The notes under the pieces were generated by a model. The model was not told where the DNA came from and did not search any database. It saw only the letters and a list, made by a program, of their open reading frames with translations. A program made the position numbers and the translations under genes. A stretch of DNA of 64,000 nucleotides. Origin: CAZWSC01 sp964636385 (GTDB taxonomy: Bacteria; Eisenbacteria; RBG-16-71-46; CAIMUX01). The stretch spans positions 36,974-100,973 of the forward strand of contig CAZWSC010000004.1 of the NCBI GenBank assembly GCA_964636385.1, in the 5' to 3' direction. Shown here piece by piece: positions 33,601 to 43,046 of this stretch; positions within the stretch are counted from its first letter, which is position 1, and every line of letters begins with the position of its first letter.

Positions 33601-34545
33601 ATGATCGAGGTGCGAAATCTGACGAAATGCTACGGGCCCACCGTGGCCGTGAACGATGTCTCCTTCGACGTGCCGGGTGGAGAGGTCGTAGGTTTCCTGG
33701 GGCCCAATGGCGCGGGCAAGACAACGGCGATGAGGATGATCACCTGCTACCTGCCCGCCGACGGGGGCACCGCCCGCGTGGCCGGGTACGACACCTTCGA
33801 GAACCCTGTGGAGGTCCGCAGGCACATAGGTTATCTCCCGGAGAGTGCTCCGCTCTATCTCGATATGGGCGTGATCGAGTACCTGCAGTTCGTGTCGGCC
33901 ATGCGCGGCATCGATCCGACAGGCCGTAGCGGCAAGATCCGGCAGATGGTGGAGGTCTGCGGCCTCGGTCCGATGCTGCGCAAGGACATCGGCCAGCTCT
34001 CCAAGGGGTATCGGCAGAGGGTGGGTCTTGCGGCCACGCTGATTCACGATCCGGATGTGCTGGTCCTGGACGAACCGACCACGGGCCTCGATCCCAACCA
34101 GATCATGGAGATTCGCGAGCTCATCCGGGAGATCGGGCGACAGAAGACGGTGATTCTCTCCACGCATATTCTTCCCGAGGTGGAGGCCACCTGCTCGCGT
34201 GTGCTGATCATCAATGAGGGGCGGATCATCGCCAGTGGAACGACCGAGGAGCTGACGCGACTGGCGGCCGGAAGTTCCACATTCACCGTCACGATCAAGG
34301 GTCCTGCGGCGGATGTCGAGCCCGCCCTGAGGCGGCTTGGGGGGATCGAGTCCCTCAGGAGTCTGGGATCACCCGTCAGCGGGGCCGTGCGCTACGAGGT
34401 GATCGGTCCCACCGAGAGCAACCTGGATGAGGCGATCTTCCACATGGTGGTTGCCGGAGGGTGGATCCTGACGGAGCTCCAATCCAGTGTTGCAAGCCTG
34501 GAGCAGGTCTTTATGCGCCTGACCACGGGAGGAAACGGACAATGA
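33601..34545 (+). CDS. ABC transporter ATPase, GldA-like
   Basis: This 314-residue cytoplasmic ATPase has Walker A GPNGAGKT, a Q-loop stretch IGYLPESAPLY, signature LSKGYRQRVGLA, Walker B VLVLDEPTTGLDPNQ and switch His in LSTHILPEVEATC. A regulatory tail of about 90 residues follows. The ESAPLY and LSKGYRQR variants are typical of the GldA/gliding-like or multidrug export class. Its stop overlaps the start of the permease gene by 4 bp. With the next three genes it forms the common GldA-GldF-GldG-DUF4340 arrangement, which in most non-gliding bacteria has an unknown export or envelope role. The start has a GAGGTGA site. Confidence 0.9.
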   Translation: MIEVRNLTKCYGPTVAVNDVSFDVPGGEVVGFLGPNGAGKTTAMRMITCYLPADGGTARVAGYDTFENPVEVRRHIGYLPESAPLYLDMGVIEYLQFVSAMRGIDPTGRSGKIRQMVEVCGLGPMLRKDIGQLSKGYRQRVGLAATLIHDPDVLVLDEPTTGLDPNQIMEIRELIREIGRQKTVILSTHILPEVEATCSRVLIINEGRIIASGTTEELTRLAAGSSTFTVTIKGPAADVEPALRRLGGIESLRSLGSPVSGAVRYEVIGPTESNLDEAIFHMVVAGGWILTELQSSVASLEQVFMRLTTGGNGQ

Positions 34546-35258
34546 GCATGGCGCTGAACATCGCATCCAAGGAGTTCCGGAGCTACTTCCAGTCGCCGAT
34601 CGCCTACATCTTCATCACGATCTTCCTGGTGCTGACCCATTGGATCTTCTTCACCGGCTTCTTCGTCATCGGGCAGGCCACGATGCGCGAGTTCTTCGGC
34701 CTCGTTCCGCTTGTCTTCCTGCTCTTCGTGCCGGCCGTGACGATGCGCCTGTGGGCCGAGGAGAAGAAGCTCGGCACGCTGGAACTGCTCCTGACCTTTC
34801 CGGTGAAGGACTGGGAGGTTGTGCTGGGCAAGTTCCTGGCCTCATTCTTCTTTCTCGCCGTCACGCTCGTGTGCACGCTGCCCCTTGCGATCACGGTGAT
34901 CGCCCTGGGAAACCCGGACAACGGCGCGATCATCGGCGGATACCTGGGAAGCCTCCTTCTCGGGGGCGCGTATCTCGCCATCGGGCTGTGGATGTCGTCC
35001 CTGACGCAGAACCAGATCGTTGCCTTCATCCTGACCCTGGTCGTCTGCTTTGTCTTCTACATCATCGGGACACCGCTCGTCCTCGGCATGGTGCCGAGGT
35101 TTCTGGTGCCGTTCTTCGCCAATCTCAGCCTTGCCTATCACTTCGATTCGATAGGCAGGGGAGTGATCGACTCCAGGGATCTGTTGTACTACGTGTCGAT
35201 GATGGCCTTCTTCCTCTTCCTCAACATCCGCTCCATCGAGAGCAGGACATGGAGCTAG
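34542..35258 (+). CDS. ABC permease, GldF-like
   Basis: The 238-residue protein has about six membrane helices and the ABC-2 type opening NIASKEFRSYFQSPIAYIFI, followed by FVPAVTMRLWAEEKKLGTLELLLTFP, the coupling-helix stretch of this family. ATG 34542 overlaps the ATPase TGA; the upstream extension to 34461 is inside the ATPase gene in another frame. The product would form the membrane part of the ATPase above. It ends 4 bp before the GldG-like gene. Confidence 0.9.
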   Translation: MSMALNIASKEFRSYFQSPIAYIFITIFLVLTHWIFFTGFFVIGQATMREFFGLVPLVFLLFVPAVTMRLWAEEKKLGTLELLLTFPVKDWEVVLGKFLASFFFLAVTLVCTLPLAITVIALGNPDNGAIIGGYLGSLLLGGAYLAIGLWMSSLTQNQIVAFILTLVVCFVFYIIGTPLVLGMVPRFLVPFFANLSLAYHFDSIGRGVIDSRDLLYYVSMMAFFLFLNIRSIESRTWS

Positions 35259-35262
35259 TGCC

Positions 35263-36960
35263 ATGACCGGGACCACGCACAGACAGAGAAGACTGAAGTA
35301 CGGTGTCAGCTCCGCCGTTGCCGTTATCATCTTCGCAGGGATTCTGATCGCGCTGAACACGATCGGCCAGCGCCTGTTCCTCCGCGCCGACCTGACGGAG
35401 TGGAAGGAGTTCACGATCTCTCAATCGACCAGGAGCATCCTGCGCAATCTCGAAGATCTGATCTCGATCCAGATCTTCTTCTCCAAGGATCTGCCGCCCC
35501 AGGTGGCAACGCTCGAGCAGCATGTCGGCGACATCCTGCGCGAGTACGAGGTCTACTCGGGAGGCCGCGTGTCGGTGCGCTACCTCGATCCCGAGAGGCC
35601 CGAGGTCAGGCAGCAGGCCGCGAGCATGGGGATCCCGCAGCTGCAGATGAATGTGCTGCAGGCGGATCAGTTCCAGATCATGAATGTCTACCTGGGAGTT
35701 GGTATCCAGTACGGAGAGAGAACCGAGGCGATTCCCATGGTCCAGGATGTCAACACGCTGGAGTACGAGCTCACCTCGGCGATCATCAAGCTGACCCGGG
35801 ACGAAGTGAAGACGATCGGCTTCCTGACCGGGCAGGGACAACGGGATGCCGAGCAGCACTATTCATTCGTCAGGCAGAGCCTCGAGGACCAGTACCGTGT
35901 CCGGACAGTGAACCTCCGGGACGGGCGCGAATCGGTTCCCCCGGAGATCAACACCCTCATCATCCCGGGAGGCAGGGACATCCCCGAGCGGGTCAAGTAC
36001 GAGATCGACCAGTTCGTGATGAGGGGCGGCAGGCTGATGGTCCTGGCGGACGTCGTGCAGATAGACGAGCAGATGGGACTGCGTGCACATCCCAGTGACT
36101 CGGGGATCAGTGACCTGCTCGCGCACTACGGCGTGCAGGTTAACAGCTCACTGGTTCTGGATGCTCGCAGCTCCATGGCTTCATTCTCCTCGGGGATGAT
36201 CGCATACTCGACGCCCTATCCCTACTGGCCCAGGGCCACCGGCCGCGGTCTGGATCCGCATCATCCGATAACCTCGCGCATCGAGTCGGTGACCTTCCCG
36301 TGGACTGCGCCGCTGCACGTGAGGGTCAAGCCGATGCACGAGAGAACGGACAACGGCGATGAAGCATTCCTTCTCGAGGGGGAGCCGGTGCAGCCCGATG
36401 TCCGGGGGGCGGTTCTGGCGGCGAGTTCTGATCGAGCCTGGACGAGGGCCGGAAACCACGACCTGAACCCCCAGTCCCCGGCTGTCCGTACGGGCCAGCC
36501 GACCGGGATCAACTACCCCCTCGCAGTTGCGCTTCAGGGTCACTTCACCAGCCTCTTCGAGGAGAGACCCGTTCCCCCGAGGCCGGTGCCTGAAGGAATG
36601 GATGCCGACGAGGTCTTCGACGCGGTTCAGGAGGCGCCCGCGCTGAACCGCTCGCCGATGAACCAGGTGCTTGTCGTGGGCTGTTCCAGGATCATGGAGA
36701 ACATGTTCCTTCGCCTCTTCCCCGAGAACATGCTCTTCATTCAGAACGCGGTTGACTGGATGACGCTGGGGGAGGATCTGATCGCCATCCGTTCGCGTGG
36801 CGCAACAGACCGCCCCCTCAGGGAGCTTACCGACGGGACAAGGACGGCGATCAGGATCTCCCTGACATTCGGGCCGGCCGCGCTGGTCATCGCCCTGGGG
36901 TTGATCCGGGGGGCGATACGCAGGCGGAACCGGCAGAGGCTTGCTGACCGGTTCGCGTAG
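35263..36960 (+). CDS. GldG-like ABC auxiliary protein
   Basis: The 565-residue protein has an N-terminal membrane helix (about 14-36), a large extracytoplasmic domain and a C-terminal helix (about 530-550) ending in a basic tail. It matches the ABC-type uncharacterised auxiliary family (GldG). Markers are LFLRADLTEWKEFTIS, SIQIFFSKDLPP, a GLLGQG-like IGFLTGQGQRD and the Rossmann-like INTLIIPGGRDIPERVKYEIDQFV. Such proteins resemble the intraflagellar-transport complex fold and partner with the GldA/F pair. Position and length agree. The transported substrate is unknown. Confidence 0.87.
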   Translation: MTGTTHRQRRLKYGVSSAVAVIIFAGILIALNTIGQRLFLRADLTEWKEFTISQSTRSILRNLEDLISIQIFFSKDLPPQVATLEQHVGDILREYEVYSGGRVSVRYLDPERPEVRQQAASMGIPQLQMNVLQADQFQIMNVYLGVGIQYGERTEAIPMVQDVNTLEYELTSAIIKLTRDEVKTIGFLTGQGQRDAEQHYSFVRQSLEDQYRVRTVNLRDGRESVPPEINTLIIPGGRDIPERVKYEIDQFVMRGGRLMVLADVVQIDEQMGLRAHPSDSGISDLLAHYGVQVNSSLVLDARSSMASFSSGMIAYSTPYPYWPRATGRGLDPHHPITSRIESVTFPWTAPLHVRVKPMHERTDNGDEAFLLEGEPVQPDVRGAVLAASSDRAWTRAGNHDLNPQSPAVRTGQPTGINYPLAVALQGHFTSLFEERPVPPRPVPEGMDADEVFDAVQEAPALNRSPMNQVLVVGCSRIMENMFLRLFPENMLFIQNAVDWMTLGEDLIAIRSRGATDRPLRELTDGTRTAIRISLTFGPAALVIALGLIRGAIRRRNRQRLADRFA

Positions 36961-36981
36961 TCCCGCGAGGAGGAGTTCTCC

Positions 36982-38001
36982 ATGAAGCCCAGAACTACCC
37001 TGATACTGGCCGTAATACTGCTCGTCCTGGCTGCTGCCGCCACGCTGTTCGAGACGTCCAAGCGCAGGGCGCGGCATGGCGAGGGCGAGGCGATCTTCCC
37101 TGATTTCTCCCTCGAGGCGGCAGATGCCGTCCGGGTAGACAGCCCCGGGCGCAGCGTGGAACTGGCCAGGGCCGGCGATGAATGGACCGTCGTCACGGAG
37201 GAAGGCCACAAGGCCGATCAGAATCTTGTTGCCGGGCTTCTCGAGCCTGTCGCCGGGTTCAGGACGACGGCGCTGATCTCCCGTTCCCCTGACCGCCACG
37301 AAGTGTTCGAGGTGGATGATGCGGGAACGACAGTCCGGATATCCGGCGCCGGACGGGAACTGGCCGCCTTCATCCTGGGCAAGCCGGGCTCGGATTACAT
37401 GAGCTGCTACATCCGTCCTGTCGACGGGAACAAGGTATACCAGGTCCCGACGAATCTTGTTCAGATTGTGGACCGTGGAGACCAGACCTGGCGCAACATG
37501 ACGATGCTGGAGATCGACCGCGACGATATCATCAGCTACACCACGAGGAACGAGCGGGAGACGGTTACCGTGGAGAGGAACCCGGAAGGGGATTGGGTGG
37601 TCACGGAACCCGTCTACGGCGGGACCGATCACCAGGTAATGAACATCGTGCTGAACAGCATGACCAGGATCCGGGCGACGGACTTCCCGGACACTCTCCC
37701 TGACCTGGCGTCGGCGGGGATCGAGCCGGATACCACGACGCTGGTGATCCGCGCGGTTGACGGATCAACCCACAGGATCATCATCGGCGCCAGCGATGAG
37801 AGGAACCGCAGCTATTCCATGATCGAGGGGGATCCGACGATCTACCTGGTGCCCCGTGGCAGGTGGAACACGGTCTTCCGTCCGCTGGATTCGATACTGG
37901 TGCCTGAACCGGACCCTGAGTCGGATGTCGACGAGGGGCTGGAGTTCGAGATCGAGCCGGATCCCGGCGAGAGCGCCGATCCGGTGATCGAGGTTCCCTA
38001 G
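36982..38001 (+). CDS. DUF4340 protein of the ABC operon
   Basis: The 339-residue protein has one N-terminal helix (TLILAVILLVLAAAATLFE) and two repeated beta-rich domains of about 130 residues, each with the DUF4340 pattern of a short strand series around V.V......W.V. and a binding-groove stretch (DSPGRSVELARAGDEWTV; RNEREEVTVERNPEGDWVV-like). A proline/glutamate-rich acidic tail closes it. DUF4340 proteins regularly follow GldG genes, as here, 21 bp away, behind a strong GAGGAGGAG site. It is likely the periplasmic partner of the ABC complex. Confidence 0.87.
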   Translation: MKPRTTLILAVILLVLAAAATLFETSKRRARHGEGEAIFPDFSLEAADAVRVDSPGRSVELARAGDEWTVVTEEGHKADQNLVAGLLEPVAGFRTTALISRSPDRHEVFEVDDAGTTVRISGAGRELAAFILGKPGSDYMSCYIRPVDGNKVYQVPTNLVQIVDRGDQTWRNMTMLEIDRDDIISYTTRNERETVTVERNPEGDWVVTEPVYGGTDHQVMNIVLNSMTRIRATDFPDTLPDLASAGIEPDTTTLVIRAVDGSTHRIIIGASDERNRSYSMIEGDPTIYLVPRGRWNTVFRPLDSILVPEPDPESDVDEGLEFEIEPDPGESADPVIEVP

Positions 38002-38009
38002 CCCGCACG

Positions 38010-38068
38010 ACTCGCGACTCCTCGACCGCGACACCGTAGCCGAACGCGAGTGCTGCGGGGCAGTCGCG
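38010..38068. terminator. Alternative hairpins between convergent genes
   Basis: ACTCGCG (38010-38016) pairs with CGCGAGT (38045-38051), and the overlapping CGCGACT (38013-38019) pairs with AGTCGCG (38062-38068). The two stems are mutually exclusive. They lie between the convergent DUF4340 and DUF2007 genes and may end transcription; no U-run is present. Confidence 0.3.
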
Positions 38069-38073
38069 GGCGG

Positions 38074-38331
38074 TCACGCCGCATCATCAGGGTCCGCGGG
38101 AGGCGGCCCTGCGTCCGGGTTGCGCCTGGACAGGGCATCCCGCGCAGCCTCCGCGTAGTCATCCGGCACAAGCACACGGACCTCTCCCAGCCCGTCAACG
38201 GTCAGGCCGCAGACGAGCCCCGCGCTCTCGTAGGCCAGGTCCGCCGGGATGTCCTCGGATTCCAGGAACCCCTTTATGAGCTGCGCATCCGGCAGCCCTG
38301 ACGCCCTGCAGACGATTGTCCAGCCGTCCAT
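38074..38331 (-). CDS. DUF2007 small signalling-type protein
   Basis: The 85-residue protein has the DUF2007 pattern of a ferredoxin-like alpha/beta fold: WTIVCRASGLPDAQLIKGFLESEDIPADL, then a strand pair and VRVLVPDDYAEAARDAL. Members are described only as putative prokaryotic signal-transducing proteins. The frame extends upstream, but the ATG at 38331 has a GGAGG site at ideal spacing and starts at the conserved tryptophan region. It is a single gene, convergent with the ABC operon and divergent from the glycosyltransferase. Confidence 0.85.
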   Translation of the reverse strand: MDGWTIVCRASGLPDAQLIKGFLESEDIPADLAYESAGLVCGLTVDGLGEVRVLVPDDYAEAARDALSRRNPDAGPPPADPDDAA

Positions 38332-38412
38332 GACGATCCTCCTTCTCCCGGCCGCAGCTTCCTGGGCGCGTGGCCATTGCAAAACCGGCCGGAGCTCCTA
38401 TCCTCACAGATC

Positions 38413-39552
38413 ATGCGTCCCAGGCTGCTGTTCATACAGCTTCATCCATCCTCCTTTGTGGAGGATGACAAGGCCCTGCTTGCCGTGGAGTACGACCTCC
38501 GCGTCTTCTCCTTCACAGGGGGTGAAAGCGCATCCGCAGCGGGACGTGCTGTGGGACTGCTCCTTTCGTTCCTCCGCCAGTTCCGGTGGCTGCGGCGCGA
38601 ACTGGCCCGGCCGTCCATGGTCTACGGTTGGTTTGCAGATTACCACATGATCCTCCCCGTGCTGATGGCGCGCCGCCGCGGCATCCCCGCCGTCGTCGTG
38701 CTCGGGGGCTTCGATGCCAACCATCTTCCCGAACTCGGATACGGAGCTCTGCACAGCTGCTGGAGGGCGCCCCTGGTCAGGCGTGTGGTGCGGAAGGCAT
38801 CCCTGCTCCTTGCGGGGACCCGGAGCCTGCTGGAAGGGGAGAGCAGTTTCGCCACGTGGCCTGACGTGAGGCGCAACGGGATCTGTGTGCACGTGCCCGG
38901 CTTGTCGACGCCGGCAGAGCTGATCCCCAACGGATTCGACCCGGATGCATGGCCGGCGGGGCCGGATGCCCGGGCCCGCACCGTCGTAACGGTGGCGGGC
39001 ATAATCTCGAACCGAACTGCGCTGGTGAAGGGGCTGGATCTCTTCTTCGAGACGGCGCGGCGGATGCCGGACACGCGGTTCATCGCAGCCGGCATCCCTG
39101 ACGGCCGCGCCGAAGCGATGCGGCAGCAGTGGCGTGTGCCCGACAACGTGCAGCTGCTTCCACCGCGGCCGCGGGCAGAGCTGGCGGAGCTCTACGCAAC
39201 AGCGTCCGTATACCTGCAGCTCTCCAGGACCGAAGGCGGACTCCCGATGGTCCTGGCGGAGTCGATGCTCTGCGGATGCATCCCCGTGGCCAGCGCCGTG
39301 GGCGGCATGGTGGAGACTGTAGGAGACGCCGGGTTCCTGGTAGGGAAGCCGGATCCTGACGAGATCGCCTCGACGGTCCGGCGGGCGTTTGATCTGGCGG
39401 ATCATCCGGAAGAGGGGCCGCAAGCACGCGAGCGCGCCCGGGGGCGGATCCTGGATCGCTTCACCCTGGAGAAGAGGCGTGTCCGCCTGAGGGAGATCCT
39501 GGGCGGGCTCATGGAGAGATCGTGCAACGGGGAAGAGGGCCCGCGGTCATGA
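38413..39552 (+). CDS. Family-4-like glycosyltransferase
   Basis: The 379-residue cytoplasmic enzyme has a GT-B fold. The N-terminal half contains VVVLGGFDANHLPELGYG; the C-terminal half has the GT4 nucleotide-sugar site with VKGLDLFFETARRMPDTRFIAAG, a PPRPRAELAELYATASVYLQLSRTEGGLPMVLAESM stretch and the EX7E-type acidic pair. It probably transfers a sugar during surface polysaccharide or LPS assembly. Its stop overlaps the flippase start by 4 bp, which supports one pathway. The start is uncertain: a TTG 36 bp upstream is possible, but ATG 38413 begins at the first conserved strand. Confidence 0.85.
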   Translation: MRPRLLFIQLHPSSFVEDDKALLAVEYDLRVFSFTGGESASAAGRAVGLLLSFLRQFRWLRRELARPSMVYGWFADYHMILPVLMARRRGIPAVVVLGGFDANHLPELGYGALHSCWRAPLVRRVVRKASLLLAGTRSLLEGESSFATWPDVRRNGICVHVPGLSTPAELIPNGFDPDAWPAGPDARARTVVTVAGIISNRTALVKGLDLFFETARRMPDTRFIAAGIPDGRAEAMRQQWRVPDNVQLLPPRPRAELAELYATASVYLQLSRTEGGLPMVLAESMLCGCIPVASAVGGMVETVGDAGFLVGKPDPDEIASTVRRAFDLADHPEEGPQARERARGRILDRFTLEKRRVRLREILGGLMERSCNGEEGPRS

Positions 39553-40994
39553 GGCACCCCTTCCGCAGAATGGCTGTCCAGGGCGCGTGGTATGCGCTGG
39601 GCAACGCGATGTTGAAGGCGAGTGGTCTTCTCCTCCTTCCAGTACTGACCAATACCAGGTTTCTGCAGGTCGCCGACTATGGCCTGTGGGGAGTACTGGA
39701 GGTGACGGCACAGCTCACGGTGGCACTCCTCGGCCTGTCGCTCCCTGTCGGGCTGATCCGTTTGTACAACCAGGGTGAGGACTCCGGCGGGGTCGTGGGC
39801 GCGTCATGGTGGACGACCACGTTCCTGGCGGGGTGGCTGACCGTTCTGGCTGGAGCGGGAATACTGACACTGGCTCCGGAGCATCTGCGGGGAGTGTACG
39901 GCCTCGTCCTCGCGTTTGCAGTCTTCGAGCTTCTGGGCGCGATACCGATGGCGCTCCTGCGGGCCCGCGAGCAGGCGATGCGTCACACCCTCTGCATGGC
40001 CCTCAAACTGGTGCTTCTCGTCGGCCTCGGGCTTCTCTTCATGGTCAGGATGCGGCTGGGCCTCGCAGGCCTTGTCGGAGCGTTCGCAGCCTCCAGCGGT
40101 GCCGCCCTGCTGTTTGCCCTCGCTGCCGCCCGCTCGAGGGAGATCCTGATTCCCAGGGTGCGCCTCGACCGGGTGCGCGCTCTTCTGCGGTTTTCCGCTC
40201 CCCTGGTGATAGGCGGAATCGGAAGCATGATCCTGAACGCGGGAGACCGGTACATGATCGACATCTTCCGCGGCAGGGAAGAGCTGGCCTTGTACACCCT
40301 GGCGGGCAGGTTCGGCGGTGTGGTGAACATGTTCGTCATCCAGCCGCTCAACCTCGCCTGGCTTCCGCTTCTCTTCAGGATGGAGGGGGAGCAGAGGCCC
40401 GGGGTGTTGCGCCTGCTTGTGCCGTATCTGGCATTCGCGCTGTGCCTGGTTGTGATGGGGCTGTCCGCCTTCACGAGGCCGGTCCTGGTGCTGATGGGAT
40501 CCGATGCAGCCTACTTCGACGGCATACGCCTCGTCCCCTGGATAGCCCTAGGCTTCGCCGCCTACGGGATCTCAACCTTGTTCAGCGGAGTGCTGGCGCT
40601 GCACTACCGGACGCGCGAAGTGTCCCGGTGGATTCTGATCGCGGCAGCCGCCAACCTCGCGGTCAACGCCGCCCTCGTTCCCCTGCTGGGCGCATTCGGC
40701 GCAGCTCTCACCACGCTTCTGTCCTACGTTGCGCTCTGCCTCTGGTTGTCCAGACCCGCGCAGGCTCTCATCCCGAACAGCTATCCCTGGGGCCGGGTCT
40801 TCGGCCTGGCTTCCCTGACCCTGGCAGGGGGGATCGCGGGGGCCGCGCTTCCGGACCTCGGCGGACTTACCGATATCGCGGCCCGCGCAGGGCTGGTCGC
40901 AGCCTGGCTGGGGGTCGTCCTGCTGACGCGGTGGTTCTCCATCCGCGAGATGCGGGAGGCGGTGCAGGCGTTGCGGGGGGACGGTCCGCGCTAG
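39549..40994 (+). CDS. Polysaccharide flippase (Wzx-like)
   Basis: The 481-residue integral membrane protein has about 12-14 helices and the MATE/PST-type pattern: a start WYALGNAMLKASGLLLLPVLT, a YGLWGVLEV loop and, in the middle, APLVIGGIGSMILNAGDRYMIDIFRG, which resembles the Asp/Arg site of lipid-linked oligosaccharide flippases. It should move undecaprenyl-linked glycans across the inner membrane, working with the glycosyltransferase that it overlaps by 4 bp. The pair is short for a polysaccharide locus: no polymerase or Wzz is beside it. Confidence 0.88.
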   Translation: MRHPFRRMAVQGAWYALGNAMLKASGLLLLPVLTNTRFLQVADYGLWGVLEVTAQLTVALLGLSLPVGLIRLYNQGEDSGGVVGASWWTTTFLAGWLTVLAGAGILTLAPEHLRGVYGLVLAFAVFELLGAIPMALLRAREQAMRHTLCMALKLVLLVGLGLLFMVRMRLGLAGLVGAFAASSGAALLFALAAARSREILIPRVRLDRVRALLRFSAPLVIGGIGSMILNAGDRYMIDIFRGREELALYTLAGRFGGVVNMFVIQPLNLAWLPLLFRMEGEQRPGVLRLLVPYLAFALCLVVMGLSAFTRPVLVLMGSDAAYFDGIRLVPWIALGFAAYGISTLFSGVLALHYRTREVSRWILIAAAANLAVNAALVPLLGAFGAALTTLLSYVALCLWLSRPAQALIPNSYPWGRVFGLASLTLAGGIAGAALPDLGGLTDIAARAGLVAAWLGVVLLTRWFSIREMREAVQALRGDGPR

Positions 40995-41022
40995 CCTGTG
41001 CCTGCCCGGCTTGGCCCCCCGG

Positions 41023-42111
41023 CTAGAACAGATCCCTGATCCTGCCCAACCAGCCCACGCGTCCGGCGTCGTTCCATATGATCACAGCCATGAGGGCCAG
41101 GAGCAGGATCATGCCCACCTGCTGCACGGCGAGCTTCACGCGCGTCGAGATCGGCCGCCTAGCCACCCCCTCTATGGCGATGATGACGAGGTGTCCACCG
41201 TCGAGAACCGGTATCGGGAGTATGTTCAGAAGCCCGATGTTGACGCTGATGAACGCAATGAAGAGCAAGAAGGCTGTGAACCCGCCCCTGGCGCTCTCTC
41301 CGGACCACTTGGCGATGGCGATCGGCCCGCCCAGGTCCCTGACCGAAGCCTTCCCGGTGACGAGCATCCGGATCGAGGTCACGCCCAGCTTCAGGTTCGA
41401 GTAGGTCAGATAGGCGCCGCCGGCGATGCTCTCGAAGAAGCCGGCGGGCCGGAAACTCACCCGGGGGCCGATGCCGATCAGTCCGACTTCGCGTATCTCC
41501 CCTTCAACCGGCGCCCTGTCCAGCTTCGGTGTGATCTCGGCGCGGTGTACCTGGCCGTCCTGCTCCCAGGAGATCTGGATGGGCATTTCTGGGCTGGCGT
41601 GGATCTGCTCCACGAGCTCGCTCCAGGTGGTGATCGGAATCCCCTCGATCTCGAAGATGCGCGCTCCGGGCAGGATGCCGGCCTCATCCGCGGGCAGCCC
41701 GGGGCTCACGACGGCAACCACGGGTTCGACCGTCTCAGGCACCCCCTCGCGCAGTGTCACCGCGGTGTAGATCCCCATGGCCAGGATGAAGTTCATGATC
41801 ACACCGGCGGAGATGACCAGCATCTTCTGGGCGGTGTTCTTGGAGACGAACTCGTATGGGGCGCCGGAGATCTTTTCGGGGTTCTCGAGGCTTTCATCGA
41901 TCATCCCGGACATCTTCACATAGCCACCCAATGGTATCCAGGAGACACAGTAGTCGGTGTCGCCCCGCTTGAAACCGACCATCCGGGGGGGGAATCCAAG
42001 GGAGAATCGCTCCACACGGATACCGACAGCCTTGGCCGCCAGGAAGTGGCCCAGTTCGTGGACGAAGATGACCACTCCGATGACCACCAGGAAGGAAAGC
42101 AGGGTTACCAT
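41023..42111 (-). CDS. rseP: Site-2 intramembrane metalloprotease RseP
   Basis: RseP cuts membrane-anchored anti-sigma factors and leftover signal peptides. The 362-residue protein has the first-helix zinc motif HELGH (His18, Glu19, His22), the GGYVKM segment, one PDZ domain (about 110-200, PADEAGILPGARIFEIEG), and the C-terminal zinc/LDG motif NILPIPVLDGGHL. The frame extends upstream to 42270, but MVTLLSFLVVIGVVIFVHE is the family start and has a GGGAG site. A single PDZ rather than two is common outside Proteobacteria. It could act on the anti-sigma factor at 55926, but the window gives no direct link. Confidence 0.94.
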   Translation of the reverse strand: MVTLLSFLVVIGVVIFVHELGHFLAAKAVGIRVERFSLGFPPRMVGFKRGDTDYCVSWIPLGGYVKMSGMIDESLENPEKISGAPYEFVSKNTAQKMLVISAGVIMNFILAMGIYTAVTLREGVPETVEPVVAVVSPGLPADEAGILPGARIFEIEGIPITTWSELVEQIHASPEMPIQISWEQDGQVHRAEITPKLDRAPVEGEIREVGLIGIGPRVSFRPAGFFESIAGGAYLTYSNLKLGVTSIRMLVTGKASVRDLGGPIAIAKWSGESARGGFTAFLLFIAFISVNIGLLNILPIPVLDGGHLVIIAIEGVARRPISTRVKLAVQQVGMILLLALMAVIIWNDAGRVGWLGRIRDLF

Positions 42112-42205
42112 TCGTGACTCCCTTGCGATACTGCCGTCGAACGACTGTGGCCCGCGGCCGGACCGGTGATTCCAGAAACCTGTGACGAGGGGCCGCCGGA
42201 CCGGC

Positions 42206-42877
42206 CTAATCCCGACTCGCCAGGAAGAAGTAGAGGAGCTGCAGAAGAGCCGTGGCGGCCGCGGCGACATAGGTCATCGCGGCAGCGGTAAGGACCTTCT
42301 GCACTCCTGACAGCTCGACCTGCGTGACGAACCCCTGCCCGCGCAGCACGGCCACAGCCCTGCGGGATGCGTCGAACTCCACCGGAAGGGTGACCAGCTG
42401 GAACAACACGGCCGCAGCGAAGAATACCATCCCGAGCTTGACCAGCGAGCCCAGGCTGAGGATCAGCCCGATGAAGAGCATCGGCCACGCGAGCTGGGAG
42501 CCGATCTGCGCCACCGGCACCATGGCCGACCGCACCTGGAGCGGCAGGAAGTTCCTGGCATGCTGCAGCGCGTGTCCCGCTTCATGCGCGGCCACTCCTA
42601 TGGACGAGATGGAGCGTCCGTCGAAGACCTTCGGCGACAGGCGGAGCACCCGGTTCCTGGGGTCATAGTGATCGCTCAGAAACCCCGTCACGCGCTCGAT
42701 CCTCACACTCAGGCCCGCATTCCGCACGATCTGTTCTGCGACCTCTGCGCCGGTCAGACCGGTGCGGATCCCCACGCGTGAGAACTTGTTGAATGCGCCC
42801 TTGACCCAGATCTGAGCCACGATGGACAGGATAAGGGCAGGCCCGACAATGACGAAGTACATCGGATCGAAGATCAT
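42206..42877 (-). CDS. YugP-type membrane zinc metallopeptidase
   Basis: The 223-residue protein has an N-terminal helix (YFVIVGPALILSIVAQIWV), the zinc motif HEAGH (His98, Glu99, His102) in SIGVAAHEAGHALQHA, and further helices. Sequence markers AEQIVRNAGL, LSDHYDPRNRVLRLSP and DASRRAVAVLRGQGFV are those of the YugP/DUF2268-like neutral zinc metallopeptidase family found across many phyla. No target is known. It lies 94 bp upstream of rseP on the same strand, so the two membrane peptidases may be co-expressed. The 169-bp gap before it contains no gene that I can see. Confidence 0.9.
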   Translation of the reverse strand: MIFDPMYFVIVGPALILSIVAQIWVKGAFNKFSRVGIRTGLTGAEVAEQIVRNAGLSVRIERVTGFLSDHYDPRNRVLRLSPKVFDGRSISSIGVAAHEAGHALQHARNFLPLQVRSAMVPVAQIGSQLAWPMLFIGLILSLGSLVKLGMVFFAAAVLFQLVTLPVEFDASRRAVAVLRGQGFVTQVELSGVQKVLTAAAMTYVAAAATALLQLLYFFLASRD

Positions 42878-43046
42878 CTCTCAAGAACCTCCCGGAGGCG
42901 CCGGGGCGGGTCCGGCTGACTCATGCCGGCCGTTTCCGTCACCGCCACACTCCGACTGATATTGCCATGCCCGGTTCCCGCCCGTCACCCCCATGTTGAG
43001 CCGGGCGTCGGAAGAGGGGTACGGGTTGTTGTTGCCCCGGGAGCTC

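Noticed and set aside
33565..34167. A 200-codon minus-strand frame opposite the ABC ATPase.
   Set aside because: Antisense of Walker and signature motifs; not supported.
41000..41022. GC-rich stretch between the convergent flippase and rseP genes considered as a terminator.
   Set aside because: No stem longer than 5 bp could be drawn.
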